DNA of 64,000 nucleotides from Silurus meridionalis (Eukaryota; Chordata; Actinopteri; Siluriformes; Siluridae). Under the pieces are notes generated by a model. The model ran no database searches and was not told the origin of the DNA. It saw only the letters and a list, made by a program, of their open reading frames with translations. Positions within the stretch are counted from its first letter, which is position 1. Every line of letters begins with the position of its first letter. Below are positions 12,113 to 24,026 of the stretch, one piece after another. Made by a program: the position numbers and the translations under genes. Location of the stretch: assembly GCF_014805685.1 (NCBI RefSeq), contig NC_060902.1, positions 4,269,286-4,333,285 of the forward strand. The letters run 5' to 3'.

Positions 12113-12524
12113 CATGTGGCTAACCAATTATGGCTAAGCAATAGTATTTCGACTGACCAGTGTGCATCCCTTCATGGCCATTTTCCACCTTTTATGTCTA
12201 CTTCCAGCATGATAATTTGTGATGTCACAAACAAAGGTCATTGCAGACTGGTTTCATGAACGTAAAAGTGGCTTTATTGTTCAGTACTTCACTGTTTAGG
12301 AGCTCTTTCTGTCACCTAGAGCTGAAACCAATAGAACACCTCCTTTGGGGTGTGGTAGAACAGGGTTTTGCTTAATCTGCTGGAATTGTGTTATGCAATA
12401 TCCTTAACATGGTCCAGAATCTCAAAGGAATGTTTCCAATATCTTGTAGATTCCATGCAGCAAAAATGGCAAAGGGAGCCCCTAAACAGTTTAAGTATAG
12501 TGTTGGTAATAAAGTGCTCAGGGA

Positions 12525-14121
12525 GAGATGTTGCTTGATGTTGTGACTTAAAGCTGGGCTTTTCCTGTTGTTCATTTTGTCCTTCTGGAAGAATGTAAGC
12601 CCAATGGAAATGGAAACAGATGTGTGATTTGTTAGTATCAAAAAAAAAACATTTTTCTTTTCAGTTTTCTGACTAAAATGGAAAACTGCTCTGATGGTGT
12701 GCCAGATGCTTTGTACATCTGTACAACAAACCTAGATGCATAAGCAATTTTTTGGACGATTTATACTTTTGTCCCAGATGCAGACAGTCTGAAATTTGAT
12801 TTTCAGTCTCTTGTAGGAAAACATGTTGTGCAACATTTCACATGCACATTCATTAAGAAGAATGATGCTTTATCATCATTTGCAAGTGGGGCAAAATCCA
12901 ATCCAAGCAAATAACCAAGCGGTTGAGGGTCTTGTTGATGGATCATTGGCCCCTAGGCAGCCTGGGAATTAGCTGACAACCTCCCACTTTCTAACAATGT
13001 CTATGTAATCCATAGGTGTTTGAAAACAGACTGGAGAATATTCGGTGCAAAATCCCACAATAGAGCACAATAAGTCGTGCCCAAATGATGTATGAATGCT
13101 AGTAAAAGTTCAAAAGACTACTTTTCTTTTCCTCTAATAAAAATGGCTGATTTATATTGACATATGAATATGAAATGAATAACAACTAGAATGATTAACT
13201 TAACCCCCCTTCTCACATCAGGCTTTGGAGGAGTTCTACTCAGGTTTCTTCATTAATTGCTGCCTTTAATTTCTGTCAAATTTAAATGGACCATTTTTGG
13301 ATTTTATTGATGTGAAAAGAAAAATCTGTCAGTATATATTCATTATTATCATTATTTTGCACAATTTTATATTCTTTTTTTTGTGTAGGGGATCTGGCAT
13401 TGCAGACTTTGATTAAAGAATGCAGATAAGAATGCATAAGAGAACAAAAAAAGATCTATTTGTGAATTTGTGAAGTGATTTTGAAAGTCTATAGTATAAA
13501 GTCTTTAGTCATTTCTAGTTTCTAGGGTCACTCGTCACTTTGTTTTCCAAAGTCCGGTTCCACAGAAATAGCTGACCTTGAATTTTCTAACCAAATGGGC
13601 TTAGCATTATTCCAGCTTTCATTCTCAGTAGAGGAAAACCTGTTCAAGTTTCTCCTAAATGCAGTAGATATTTGTTACGCCATTGGAATGCCCAGTGCCC
13701 AGTGGGAATGCTAATATTTTAGTTGTACACTGTTGTATGTACTGATCCGTGCCAACCTCAGTAAATCTTCCCAGCTGTATTTCCACCACATACCACCTAC
13801 TTGCAAGGTTTTATTTTCACATTCATTTTCAATATTAAGCCTTTCCCCACAAGCAGAGGTCTTATAGTCCTGCTTCTTTCCCTCCTGTAGCTTAATCTCT
13901 ACTTTACAGTGCAAAAAAGGCACTTTGTCTTTTACTCTTTTTATTTTCCATGCTCTTCTGTAAAAGTAGCCAAGTGTGTGTGGGAGCTGTGAAGATAAAT
14001 GGTTTCCTCCATGTTCCTTTAAATCAAACCACAGAAACCTTCCACCCTAATCATGTTTCACGCCAACGTCATTGTCATGGTTGATTAATTGTAAATGCTT
14101 ACACCTTCACATCAACCTAAC

Positions 14122-14123
<2 letters not shown>
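12525..14123. other. No gene seen
   Basis: Complex, mostly unique-looking DNA. The minus-strand frames at 12372-12641 and 13711-13923 have no identifiable motif, and the first overlaps the Tc1 3' end. No RNA gene is visible. Confidence 0.45.

Positions 14124-14190
<67 letters not shown>
14124..14190. repeat. (TA)33 microsatellite
   Basis: Uninterrupted TA array that ends directly at a T-run and a 31-base piece also found in the Tc1-like copy at 31.3 kb. Confidence 0.98.
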
Positions 14191-14193
<3 letters not shown>

Positions 14194-14199
<6 letters not shown>

Positions 14200-14224
14200 T
14201 GTGAGCACCATTGTTATCTAGCAC
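14194..14224. mobile_element. 31-base Tc1-like fragment
   Basis: Identical over 31 bases to 31350-31380, inside the Tc1-like copy at 31.1-32.4 kb (it includes 'atgtgagcaccattgttatc'). Similarity stops on both sides, so this is a relic or a small templated insertion at the edge of the TA array. Confidence 0.55.
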
Positions 14225-14469
14225 TGCTTTGATAATAATAATATGTTACTTTCAAACAGAACAAAAAAAAAAAAATGGTTATGGTTAGTTTATTAGGTCG
14301 ACCAACACAAAAATCGAAAGTACAATAAAGCAGCCCACATCCCAGACACACATTCTGATTCAATGACTTTACATTTAGTATCTTCCAACTTCATTAAGGT
14401 TTGTGCGATGAAAGTAAAAATATGAACAGAATATGACAGAAAAAAAAAATAAATTGCAAAAGTAATATA
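14225..14469. other. No gene seen
   Basis: AT-rich, with an A13 run near 14263-14275. Nothing recognised. Confidence 0.5.
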
Positions 14470-14995
14470 CAAGTTGGTATCAAAAAGTTAAAGACTTGCT
14501 CTGTTTCCAAAAAACTTTATTTATCTGTTTACATACTATCACCTTCAAAAGCACCTTGCCTTGCAAGGCAATACAGTGCTCTAAGTGTTCCTGACACTTC
14601 TGGATTGTGTTCTGGAAATCTTCTTTTCAAAGTGTCTCAAGTGTCTGTGATTTGTGCTGGATTTACGCAATGGTGTCATTTTGAGCTGGATGTTCATTTT
14701 CAAGAAGGGGCAAAGTCTGCAGGAGCCAAATCTGGTGAGTAGGGTGGTGCGGTAATGAGATTATGTTGTTTCCGGCGAGAAACTCACGTGTCAGGAGAGC
14801 TCGGTGATAGGGTGGTCTGAATAGCAACCATGGTAATGCACATTTTTAAAATACCACAAGTTGCACTGCTCCCAATGTACACAGGACTTGGCACATTGAC
14901 ACACTTCGGTGCTCCCTTTGACTGTGCGTGCAGCCTTGTGCTGCCATCTGTTGACATATAACAAAACTAGTTTCTAAACTTTTGATACAACCTTG
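14470..14995 (-). mobile_element. Mariner deletion derivative
   Basis: The left end 'caagttggtatcaaaaagtt' (14470-14489) is mirrored by the right end, where 'aaacttttgatacaaccttg' occupies 14976-14995. TA dinucleotides flank both ends (14468-14469 and 14996-14997), as expected for the superfamily. On the minus strand, 14711-14746 encodes PYSPDLAPADF, the hallmark around the third catalytic Asp of mariner (DD34D) transposases. At 526 bases the element lacks the N-terminal DNA-binding and most of the catalytic domain, so it is non-autonomous. The sharp boundaries suggest it is younger than the Tc1 relics nearby. Confidence 0.88.
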
Positions 14996-14997
14996 TA

Positions 14998-16846
14998 ATG
15001 GGTTGGATCAAATAATATTTTATAATCTTCAAAATGATAGAGGTGGAAGCCATATTGTTACATGTTGTCCAGCTGAGGATGCCACCATGCCCCATTGAGC
15101 ATAACACTGTGCCTCCATGCCCTGGTGAGGGTGTTGCTCTTCTTTCCTGCTCAGCTGGGAGCATCCCTCTGTATGCCTGCTCTTCCCCACTTGGATTTAC
15201 ACTCAGACTTTATCCTACCCATGCCTTATAGTCACTGTTGCTCATGGACTGACACAGAAAAGAGGACTTCTCCAACTTGCCAGGACCCCCTGGGAATGGA
15301 CCTTTTACATGTCAGGAATAATGCCTTAAAGAGGAGGCTCTGTCAGGATTATGACTTGGGAATCCATTATTAAACAGCCACTTCGTTGTTTGTCACATGT
15401 CACTGATCTCACCCACCTGGTGCTTGTCATCTTGATTAGCACTTGTGTATACTATCATGTGCTTAACCCAACTGAATGTAAGAAACTTTCCTTGTTTAAA
15501 TATTGATGCAAGTTTTGTACTCTGAATTTAACTGACTGACTTCAGAGCGAAGGATTCAAACTAGACATATAATATTCATCTGTGAAGAAGTTCAAGGCCT
15601 GGTAAAATGCTTCTCTTTTTTATACTTAGACCTTTGAGAATAAAACTTGGAACAGAGTCCACTTCCCCCCTAGCCATGCCGAAGAAGGCTACCGAAGATG
15701 CCAATGGAATCAAAATGTTTAGGGACAAAATAAACAGAGACACAACTCTGGCAGAAGTGTAAAAAGCAAAAGCATGATTACGTGCTTTACGCACCAAGGA
15801 GTGTGTGAATAGACCACTGACCTTTGAAGTGTTGATTTTAGCCGTGTGTGTACAATCTCGCTCAGCAGGTTGCTGAAGCACACAGGTTTTTATTTTGCCA
15901 ACGACGAAGATTGCTATGTCGAGAACCACAGGGAATCGAAAATCAAGTGTCGACCTCCAGCCAGGCTTTTGATAAGCAAATGAAATCAGCCAATAAACAA
16001 GAAAAGTTTTAAGCTTGCTATCTTTCTAAGTTGTTTTTAATAGGCAAATTTAGCTATAAATGAATCGTAATACAAACCAAAGAAATCACAAAAGCACAGT
16101 TTGTGCATTAGACCCATTGAGTTTAATGGGAGCTGCGTTCCCTGGAGGGTGTATTTACCAGTTCACTTTGTAAAATTAATGTCAGCAATAACCCATTATT
16201 GCAAATAATACTTATGCAAAGAGTTCTGATTTATTTATTTTACCTCAGAAGATGCTTCTGATCAAATACAATTCTGCATTTTCTTTATGATGGATAGAAA
16301 GTTTAGCCGGGTTACTGTTAAAAATTTATAGATCTTCTGATGTAAAAGAAACTCCCCTCCCCTACAATTTTAATTCAATTTCAACCAACTTTCTTCAGAT
16401 AAAACTATCAGTCTTTGAAGTGGACCTGGAAGGACAGTATCTGGCACTTCACAACTCCATGATAACTGGTTCAATCATGACCTTGTGTTGCTGTCTTTAA
16501 GAAGTTTCCGTATGTCCAAAACATTTAGGTAGATGGCTTTGAAAACTTTTGATACATTAAACTACACCTGGGTGGAGTAGCATTGCTTAGAAGGTGTATT
16601 CCAACCTCTGCCTCCAGTGCTCCTGGGAAAGGCTTTATCATGTGAAGGGTTAATAAAGTTGAAATAATGAATGAAGATAATTAAGTAAATTTGAGAAATG
16701 TGGAGAATCTGACTCTCACTGGTAGAAAGAATTAACCATACTCTAATATGTAACTGCCATTATTGCTGTCTGCAAAAGTCAAAATACTTTATTACACACA
16801 GTTACAAAACTTATGAATACTTTGAAAAGGAAACCTCCTGTTCAGC
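14998..16846. other. No gene seen; complex unique-looking DNA
   Basis: Open frames at 15034-15373 and 15576-15929 lack recognisable domains. The 15580-15950 part is repeat-free and balanced in composition. It could be conserved non-coding DNA, but nothing in the sequence proves it. Confidence 0.45.
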
Positions 16847-18240
16847 AAAAAAAAAAAAAAACTTGCTTATGACTAACAAGCTTCTTCTTCTTCTTTTGGC
16901 TTCTCTCATCAGGGGTCCCCACAGCGAATCATGTCTCCATACCCCCCTGTTCTCTACATCTGCCTCTTTCAAACCAGCTACCTGCATGTCTTCCTTTACC
17001 ACAGCTAGAAACCTCCTCCTTGGCCTTCCTTTTTTCCTCCTTCCTGGTGGCTCCATCCTCAGAATTCTACTGATATACCCCATGTCCCTTCTCTGCACAT
17101 GGCATCTCAATCACGCCTTCCTCACCTTGTCTCCAAAATGTTCTGCATGCGCTGTCCCTCTAATAAACTAATTTCTAATTCTGTCTATCCTCGTCACTCC
17201 CAAAGAAAACATCAACATCTTCAGCTCTGCTACCTCCAGCTCCACCCTCTGTCTTTAACTCAATGCCACTGTCTCTAATCCATACAACATCGCAGGTCTC
17301 ACCACAGTCCTATAAACTTTCCCTTTCACTCTTGCAGATCACAAATCACTCCTGCTATCACTCTTCTCCACTCACTCCACCCTGCCTGCACTCTTTTCTT
17401 CACTTCTCTAACACACTCTCCATTACTTTGCACTGTTGACCCCAGGTACCTGAACTCCTCCACCTTCTCCACCTCTTCTCCCTGCAACCGCACCACTCCA
17501 CTCACATCATAGTCCATAGAGACTCCTGTCTGACCTCGTCCGTCAACCTGTCCATCACCACTGCAAACACTGTCCTCATACTTGTCCTGCACCACTCTCA
17601 CATACTTCTCTGACACACCTGACTTCCTCATACAATACCACAACTCCTCTCTCAACAACCCTGTCATACACTTTCTCTAAATCCACAAACACACAATGTA
17701 ACTCCTTCTGACCTTCTCTATACTTCTCTATCAACATTCTCAAAGCAAATAATGCGTCCTTGGTGCTCTTTCTTGGCATGAAACCATGCTGTTGCTTACA
17801 GGTAGTCACCTCTTCTCTCAGCCTGGATTCCACTACTCTTTCCCATAACTTCATGGTGTGACTGACCAACTTAAACTCCACTGCCATCTCTCCTAAACAT
17901 CTTCATGCTTCTACCGGTATGTCCTCTGGTCCAACCAACTTTCCACTGTTTATCCTCTTAATTGCTGCTCTTACTTCCTTACTAATCCTATCCACTTCTT
18001 GCTTCACCATCTCGACACCATCCAACCTTCTCTTTCTCATTTTCCTCATTCCACCACCACATCTCTTTGTCTTCCTTTTTTTTACCAGATGTCACACCAA
18101 GTACCTTTCTAGCTGTCTCCCTTATCACTTCTGCAATAGTTGCCCAATAATCCCTCACCTCTTCACCACCACCGAGCCCCTGTCTGACCTCTTCCCTGAA
18201 TCTCATACTACAGTCTTCCTCCTTTAGTTTCCACTATCTT
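16811..18240 (-). pseudogene. RTE-like LINE reverse transcriptase fragment, copy 1
   Basis: The minus strand carries pieces of a non-LTR retrotransposon ORF in broken frames. From 5' to 3' of the element: EEVRDYWATIAEVIRETARK and WWWNEEN (17988-18206, linker before the reverse transcriptase); QQHGFMPRKSTKDALFALR and CVFVDLEKVYDRV (17576-17887, RT palm motif with its first catalytic Asp); EEFRYLGSTVQSNGE (17326-17667); and HVQRRDMGYI with MEPPGRRKKGRPRRRFL (16811-17110, C-terminal tail). This combination and the AAGAAGAAG-type 3' end fit fish RTE-clade LINEs. The segment with the second palm motif (Y/F-x-D-D) is deleted, so the enzyme cannot work. The 5' endonuclease domain is absent or unrecognisable. 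Confidence 0.85.
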
Positions 18241-18748
18241 ATTCTTTGTTCAGTCCTCACTCTTCCTCTTCTTCTTCCCTCCAAAACCATCCTACAGACC
18301 ACCATCCGATGCTGTCTAGATACACTGTCCTCTGCCAACACCTTACAGTCTCCTTTAGGTTTCATCTCCTACATGGAACATATTCCACCTGTTTGCACCT
18401 TCCTCCACTCTTGTACATCACCCTATGATCCTCCTTCTTCTTAAAAAAAGTATTTACCACTGCATTTCCATCTTTTTAGCAAAAGGCCCATTAGAAGAAT
18501 AGAATATCCTTTATTTGTCACAAATACATTACAGCACAGTGAAATTTGTACTTTGCATATCCTAGCTTGCTTAGAAGCTTGGGTCAGAGCGCAGGAGTTA
18601 AGGGCCTTGCTCTAAATGGCTAGCTTACACTGCTGGCTGTATATAATCATTTTCATGAGATGCCAGTATAGAAAAATAGCTTTTGAAATAATGGAAAGAA
18701 AATATTGCTATACTGGCAGCACATGGTACAACCTTAAAAAAAAAAAAA
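16862..18748 (-). repeat. Tandem unit 1 (LINE fragment plus spacer)
   Basis: First of three head-to-tail units, each beginning 'cttgcttatgactaacaagc' right after an A-run. The unit is 1887 bases: an antisense LINE fragment to about 18450, then a spacer with an interspersed-repeat piece (about 18492-18612), ending in an A-run. It differs most from the other two: it retains about 55 bases around 18165-18225 that units 2 and 3 lack, and lacks a short 'gatactcttctatc' piece that they keep. Confidence 0.95.
18492..18612 (+). repeat. Interspersed repeat piece in tandem spacer
   Basis: The words 'tttatttgtcacaaatacat', 'acagcacagtgaaatttgta' and 'gcttgggtcagagcgcagga' belong to the same dispersed family as 11950-12112. 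It is repeated with the tandem units at 20321-20441 and 22162-22280. Confidence 0.65.
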
Positions 18749-20050
18749 CTTGCTTATGACTAACAAGCTTCTTCTTCTTTGGCTTCTCTCATCAGGGGTC
18801 CCCACAGCGAATCATGTCTCCATACCCCTGTTCTCTACATCTGCCTCTTTCAAACCAGCTACCTGCATGTCTTCCTTTACCACAGCTAGAAACCTCCTCC
18901 TTGGCCTTCCTTTTTCCTCCTTCCTGGTGGCTCCATCCTCAGAATTCTACTGATATACCCCATGTCCCTTCTCTGCACATGTCATCTCAATCACGCCTTC
19001 CTCACCTTGTCTCCAAAATGTTCTGCATGCGCTGTCCCTCTAATAAACTAATTTCTAATTCTGTCCATCCTCGTCACTCCCAAAGAAAACATCAACATCT
19101 TCAGCTCTGCTACCTCCAGCTCCACCCTCTGTCTTTAACTCAATGCCACTGTCTCTAAACCATACAACATCGCAGGTCTCACCACAGTCCTATAAACTTT
19201 CCCTTTCACTCTTGCAGATACTCTTCTATCACAAATCACTCCTGCTATCACTCTTCTCCACTCACTCCACCCTGCCTGCACTCTTTTCTTCACTTCTCTA
19301 ACACACTCTCCATTACTTTGCACTGTTGACCCCAGGTACCTGAACTCCTCCACCTTCTCCACCTCTTCTCCCTGCAACCGCACCACTCCACTCACATCAT
19401 AGTCCATAGAGACTCCTGTCTGACCTCGTCCGTCAACCTGTCCAACCTGTCCAAACACTGTCCTCATACTTGTCCTGCACCACTCTCACATACTTCTCTG
19501 ACACACCTGACTTCCTCATACAATACCACAACTCCTCTCTCAACAACCCTGTCATACACTTTCTCTAAATCCACAAACACACAATGTAACTCCTTCTGAC
19601 CTTCTCTATACTTCTCTATCAACATTCTCAAAGCAAATAAAGCGTCCTTGGTGCTCTTTCTTGGCATGAAACCATGCTGTTGCTTACAGGTAGTCACCTC
19701 TTCTCTCAGCCTGGATTCCACTACTCTTTCCCATAACTTCATGGTGTGACTGACCAACTTAAACTCCACTGCCATCTCTCCTAAACATCTCCATGCTTCT
19801 ACCGGTATGTCCTCTGGTCCAACCAACTTTCCACTCTTTATCCTCTTAATTGCTGCTCTTACTTCCTTACTAATCCTATCCACTTCTTGCTTCACCATCT
19901 CGACACCATCCAACCTTCTCTTTCTCATTTTCCTCATTCCACCACCACATCTCTTTGTCTTCCTTTTTACCAGATGTCACACCAAGTACCTTTCTAGCTG
20001 CCTCCTTATCACTTCTGCAATAGTTGCCCAATAATCCTCACCTCTTCACT
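18749..20050 (-). pseudogene. RTE-like LINE reverse transcriptase fragment, copy 2
   Basis: Two open frames on the minus strand. 19464-19937 (157 codons) has SKEVRAAIKRIKSGKLVGPE, IPVEAWRCLGE, the fingers/palm block QQHGFMPRKSTKDALFALR and CVFVDLEKVYDRV. 19135-19467 (110 codons) has EEFRYLGSTVQSNGE and YRTVVRPAMLYGLETVALS. Between IPVEAWRCLGEMAVEF and KLVSHTMKLWERVVE a segment usual in the family is missing. A second deletion at the junction of the two frames removes the Y/F-x-D-D palm motif. The same two deletions occur in all three copies, so they pre-date the duplication. Confidence 0.88.
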
Positions 20051-20590
20051 TTAGTTTCCACTATCTTATTCTTTGTTCAGTCCTCACTCTCCTCCTCTTC
20101 TTCTTCCCTCCAAAACCATCCTACAGACCACCATCCGATGCTGTCTAGATACACTGTCCTCTGCCAACACCTTACAGTCTCCTTTAGGTTTCATCTCCTA
20201 CATAGAACATATTCCACCTGTTTGCACCTTCCTCCACTCTTGTACATCACCCTATGATCCTCCTTCTTCTTAAAAAAAGTATTTACCACTGCATTTCCAT
20301 CTTTTTAGCAAAAGGCCCATTAGAAGAATAGAATATCCTTTATTTGTCACAAATACATTACAGCACAGTGAAATTTGTACTTTGCATATCCTAGCTTGCT
20401 TAGAAGCTTGGGTCAGAGCGCAGGAGTTAAGGGCATTGCTCTAAATGGCTAGCTTACACTGCTGGCTGTATATAATCATTTTCATGAGATGCCAGTATAG
20501 AAAAATAGCTTTTGAAATAATGGAAAGAAAATATTGCTATACTGGCAGCACATGGTACAACCTTAAAAAAAAAAAAAAAAAAAAAAAAAA
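18749..20590 (-). repeat. Tandem unit 2
   Basis: 1842-base unit, nearly identical to unit 3 and clearly closer to it than to unit 1: the same ~55-base deletion, and 'gggcattgctc' where unit 1 has 'gggccttgctc'. It ends in a long A-run of about 26 bases, whereas unit 1 ends in about 12. Confidence 0.96.
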
Positions 20591-21892
20591 CTTGCTTATG
20601 ACTAACAAGCTTCTTCTTCTTTGGCTTCTCTCATCAGGGGTCCCCACAGCGAATCATGTCTCCATACCCCTGTTCTCTACATCTGCCTCTTTCAAACCAG
20701 CTACCTGCATGTCTTCCTTTACCACAGCTAGAAACCTCCTCCTTGGCCTTCCTTTTTCCTCCTTCCTGGTGGCTCCATCCTCAGAATTCTACTGATATAC
20801 CCCATGTCCCTTCTCTGCACATGTCATCTCAATCACGCCTTCCTCACCTTGTCTCCAAAATGTTCTGCATGCGCTGTCCCTCTAATAAACTAATTTCTAA
20901 TTCTGTCCATCCTCGTCACTCCCAAAGAAAACATCAACATCTTCAGCTCTGCTACCTCCAGCTCCACCCTCTGTCTTTAACTCAATGCCACTGTCTCTAA
21001 ACCATACAACATCGCAGGTCTCACCACAGTCCTATAAACTTTCCCTTTCACTCTTGCAGATACTCTTCTATCACAAATCACTCCTGCTATCACTCTTCTC
21101 CACTCACTCCACCCTGCCTGCACTCTTTTCTTCACTTCTCTAACACACTCTCCATTACTTTGCACTGTTGACCCCAGGTACCTGAACTCCTCCACCTTCT
21201 CCACCTCTTCTCCCTGCAACCGCACCACTCCACTCACATCATAGTCCATAGAGACTCCTGTCTGACCTCGTCCGTCAACCTGTCCAACCTGTCCAAACAC
21301 TGTCCTCATACTTGTCCTGCACCACTCTCACATACTTCTCTGACACACCTGACTTCCTCATACAATACCACAACTCCTCTCTCAACAACCCTGTCATACA
21401 CTTTCTCTAAATCCACAAACACACAATGTAACTCCTTCTGACCTTCTCTATACTTCTCTATCAACATTCTCAAAGCAAATAAAGCGTCCTTGGTGCTCTT
21501 TCTTGGCATGAAACCATGCTGTTGCTTACAGGTAGTCACCTCTTCTCTCAGCCTGGATTCCACTACTCTTTCCCATAACTTCATGGTGTGACTGACCAAC
21601 TTAAACTCCACTGCCATCTCTCCTAAACATCTCCATGCTTCTACCGGTATGTCCTCTGGTCCAACCAACTTTCCACTCTTTATCCTCTTAATTGCTGCTC
21701 TTACTTCCTTACTAATCCTATCCACTTCTTGCTTCACCATCTCGACACCATCCAACCTTCTCTTTCTCATTTTCCTCATTCCACCACCACATCTCTTTGT
21801 CTTCCTTTTTACCAGATGTCACACCAAGTACCTTTCTAGCTGCCTCCTTATCACTTCTGCAATAGTTGCCCAATAATCCTCACCTCTTCACT
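20591..21892 (-). pseudogene. RTE-like LINE reverse transcriptase fragment, copy 3
   Basis: The frames at 21306-21779 and 20977-21309 encode the same residues as the corresponding frames of copy 2. The identity shows that duplication of units 2 and 3 was recent. As in the other copies, the Y/F-x-D-D segment of the palm is absent and the N-terminal endonuclease is not recognisable, so it is non-functional. Confidence 0.88.
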
Positions 21893-22424
21893 TTAGTTTC
21901 CACTATCTTATTCTTTGTTCAGTCCTCACTCTCCTCCTCTTCTTCTTCACCTCCAAAACCATCCTACAGACCACCATCCGATGCTGTCTAGCTACACTGT
22001 CCCCTGCCAACACCTTACAGTCTCCTTTAGGTTTCATCTCCTACATAGAACATATTCCACCTGTTTGCACCTTCCTCCACTCTTGTACATCACCCTATGA
22101 TCCTCCTTCTTCTTAAAAAGTATTTACCACTGCATTTCCATCTTTTTAGCAAAAGGCCCATTAGAAGAATAGAATATCCTTTATTTGTCACAAATACATT
22201 ACAGCACAGTGAAATTTGTACTTTGCATATCCTAGCTTGCTTAGAAGCTTGGGTCAGAGCGCAGGAGTTAAGGGCATTGCTCTAAATGGCTAGCTTACAC
22301 TGCTGGCTGTATATAATCATTTTCATGAGATGCCAGTATAGAAAAATAGCTTTTGAAATAATGGAAAGAAAATATTGCTATACTGGCAGCACATGGTACA
22401 ACCTTAAAAAAAAAAAAAAAAAAA
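20591..22424 (-). repeat. Tandem unit 3
   Basis: Third unit, about 1834 bases. It differs from unit 2 by only a handful of visible changes, for example 'cttcacctcc' for 'cttccctcc' near 21946, and 'ctagctacac' for 'ctagatacac'. Its terminal A-run (about 20 bases) leads straight into the TA-rich satellite rather than into another unit. Confidence 0.96.
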
Positions 22425-22694
<270 letters not shown>

Positions 22695-23941
22695 GAGTGC
22701 AGAATTATTAGGCAAATGAGTATTTTGACCACATCATCCTCAAGTATGCATGTTGTCTTACTCCAAGCTGTATAGGCTGGAAAGCCTACTACCAATTAAG
22801 CATATTAGGTGATGTGCATCTCTGTAATGAGAAGGGTGTGGTCTAATGACATCAACACCCTATATCAGGTGTGCATAATTATTAGGCAACTTCCTTTCCT
22901 TTGGCAAATGGGTCAAAAGAAGGACTTGACAGGCTCAGAAAAGTCAAAATAGTGAGATATATTGCAGAGGGATGCAGCAGTCTTAAAATAGCCAAGCTTC
23001 TGAAGCGTGATCATCGAACAATCAAGCGTTTCATTCAAAATAGTCGACAGGGTCGCAAGAAGCGTGTGGAAAACCAAGGCGCAAAATAACTGCCCGTGAA
23101 CTGAGAAAAGTCAAGCGTGCAGCTGCCAAGATGCCACTTGCCACCAGTTTGGCCATATTTCAGAGCTGCAACATCACTGAGTGCCCAAAAGCACAAGGTG
23201 TGCAATACTCAGAGACATGGCCAAGGTAAGAAAGGCAGAAAGTCGACCACCACTGAACAAGACACACAAGCTGAAACGTCAAGACTGGGCCAAGAAATAT
23301 CTCAAGACTGATTTTTCTAAGGTTTTATGGACTGATGAAATGAGAGTGAGTCTTGATGGGCCAGATGGATGGGCCCGTGGCTGGATTGGTAAAGGGCAGA
23401 GAGCTCCAGTCCGACTCAGACGCCAGCAAGGTGGAGGTGGAGTACTGGTTTGGGCTGGTATCATCAAAGATGAGCTTGTGGGGCCTTTTCGGGTTGAGGA
23501 TGGAGTCAAGCTGAACTCCCAGTCCTACTGCCAGTTTCTGGAAGACACCTTCTTCAAGCAGTGGTACAGGAAGAAGTCTGCATCCTTCAAGAAAAACATG
23601 ATTTTCATGCAGGACAATGCTCCATCACACACGTCCAAGTACTCCACAGCGTGGCTGGCAAGAAAGGGTATAAAAGAAGAAAATCTAATGATATGGCCTC
23701 CTTGTTCACCTGATCTGAACCCCACTGAGAACCTGTGGTCCATCATCAAATGTGCGATTTACAACAGGGCATTCTCACCCCACATCGTCACATATCGACG
23801 CTGTGGATGTTGCGTCCGCCGGCGTCCACATCCGAAGCCGAGGGTACCCTCTTCGCGTCGATTTTCGACGTACAGGGACGGAAACCCTTCGCCGCCGACG
23901 TAGATGGATGGGAGCCTGTGCCGCTTTCAATGCAGATCGCT

Positions 23942-23990
23942 GTCCTATACACTTAATAATTTATTATCTATCATAATAAGTGTATAGGAC
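23942..23990. repeat. Perfect 14-base hairpin
   Basis: 'gtcctatacactta' at 23942-23955 is mirrored exactly at 23977-23990 around a 21-base AT-rich loop. It sits at the inner edge of the left arm of the foldback element and may be a tiny nested palindrome. Confidence 0.92.
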
Positions 23991-24026
23991 TAATTTTAAA
24001 ATTTCATAAAATTCTGAAGATGACCG

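Larger units (their letters stand above)
10952..12524 (+). mobile_element. Tc1-like transposon (host of a nested stack)
   Basis: The left terminus 'cactcacctagcactcacc' and the right terminus 'taataaagtgctcagggag' are diverged inverted ends of a well-known fish Tc1-like family. The plus strand carries transposase remnants in order: 'gattttgaccgtggcatgat' (start region, about 11085-11104), 'gtgagcagaaaagcatctca' (about 11693-11712), 'acttccagcatgataatttg' (catalytic second-Asp region, about 12200-12219), 'gaaccaatagaacacctcc' (Pro-Ile-Glu-His-Leu region) and the C-terminal 'atctcaaaggaatgtttcca' (about 12418-12437). Premature stops and frameshifts make it a pseudogene. It is interrupted at 11261-11691 and 11950-12112 by other repeats. 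Confidence 0.8.

Noticed and set aside
17919..18227. Plus-strand frames in the LINE units (repeated at 19807 and 21649)
   Set aside because: Shadows of the antisense reverse transcriptase; their conservation between units only reflects the recent duplication.
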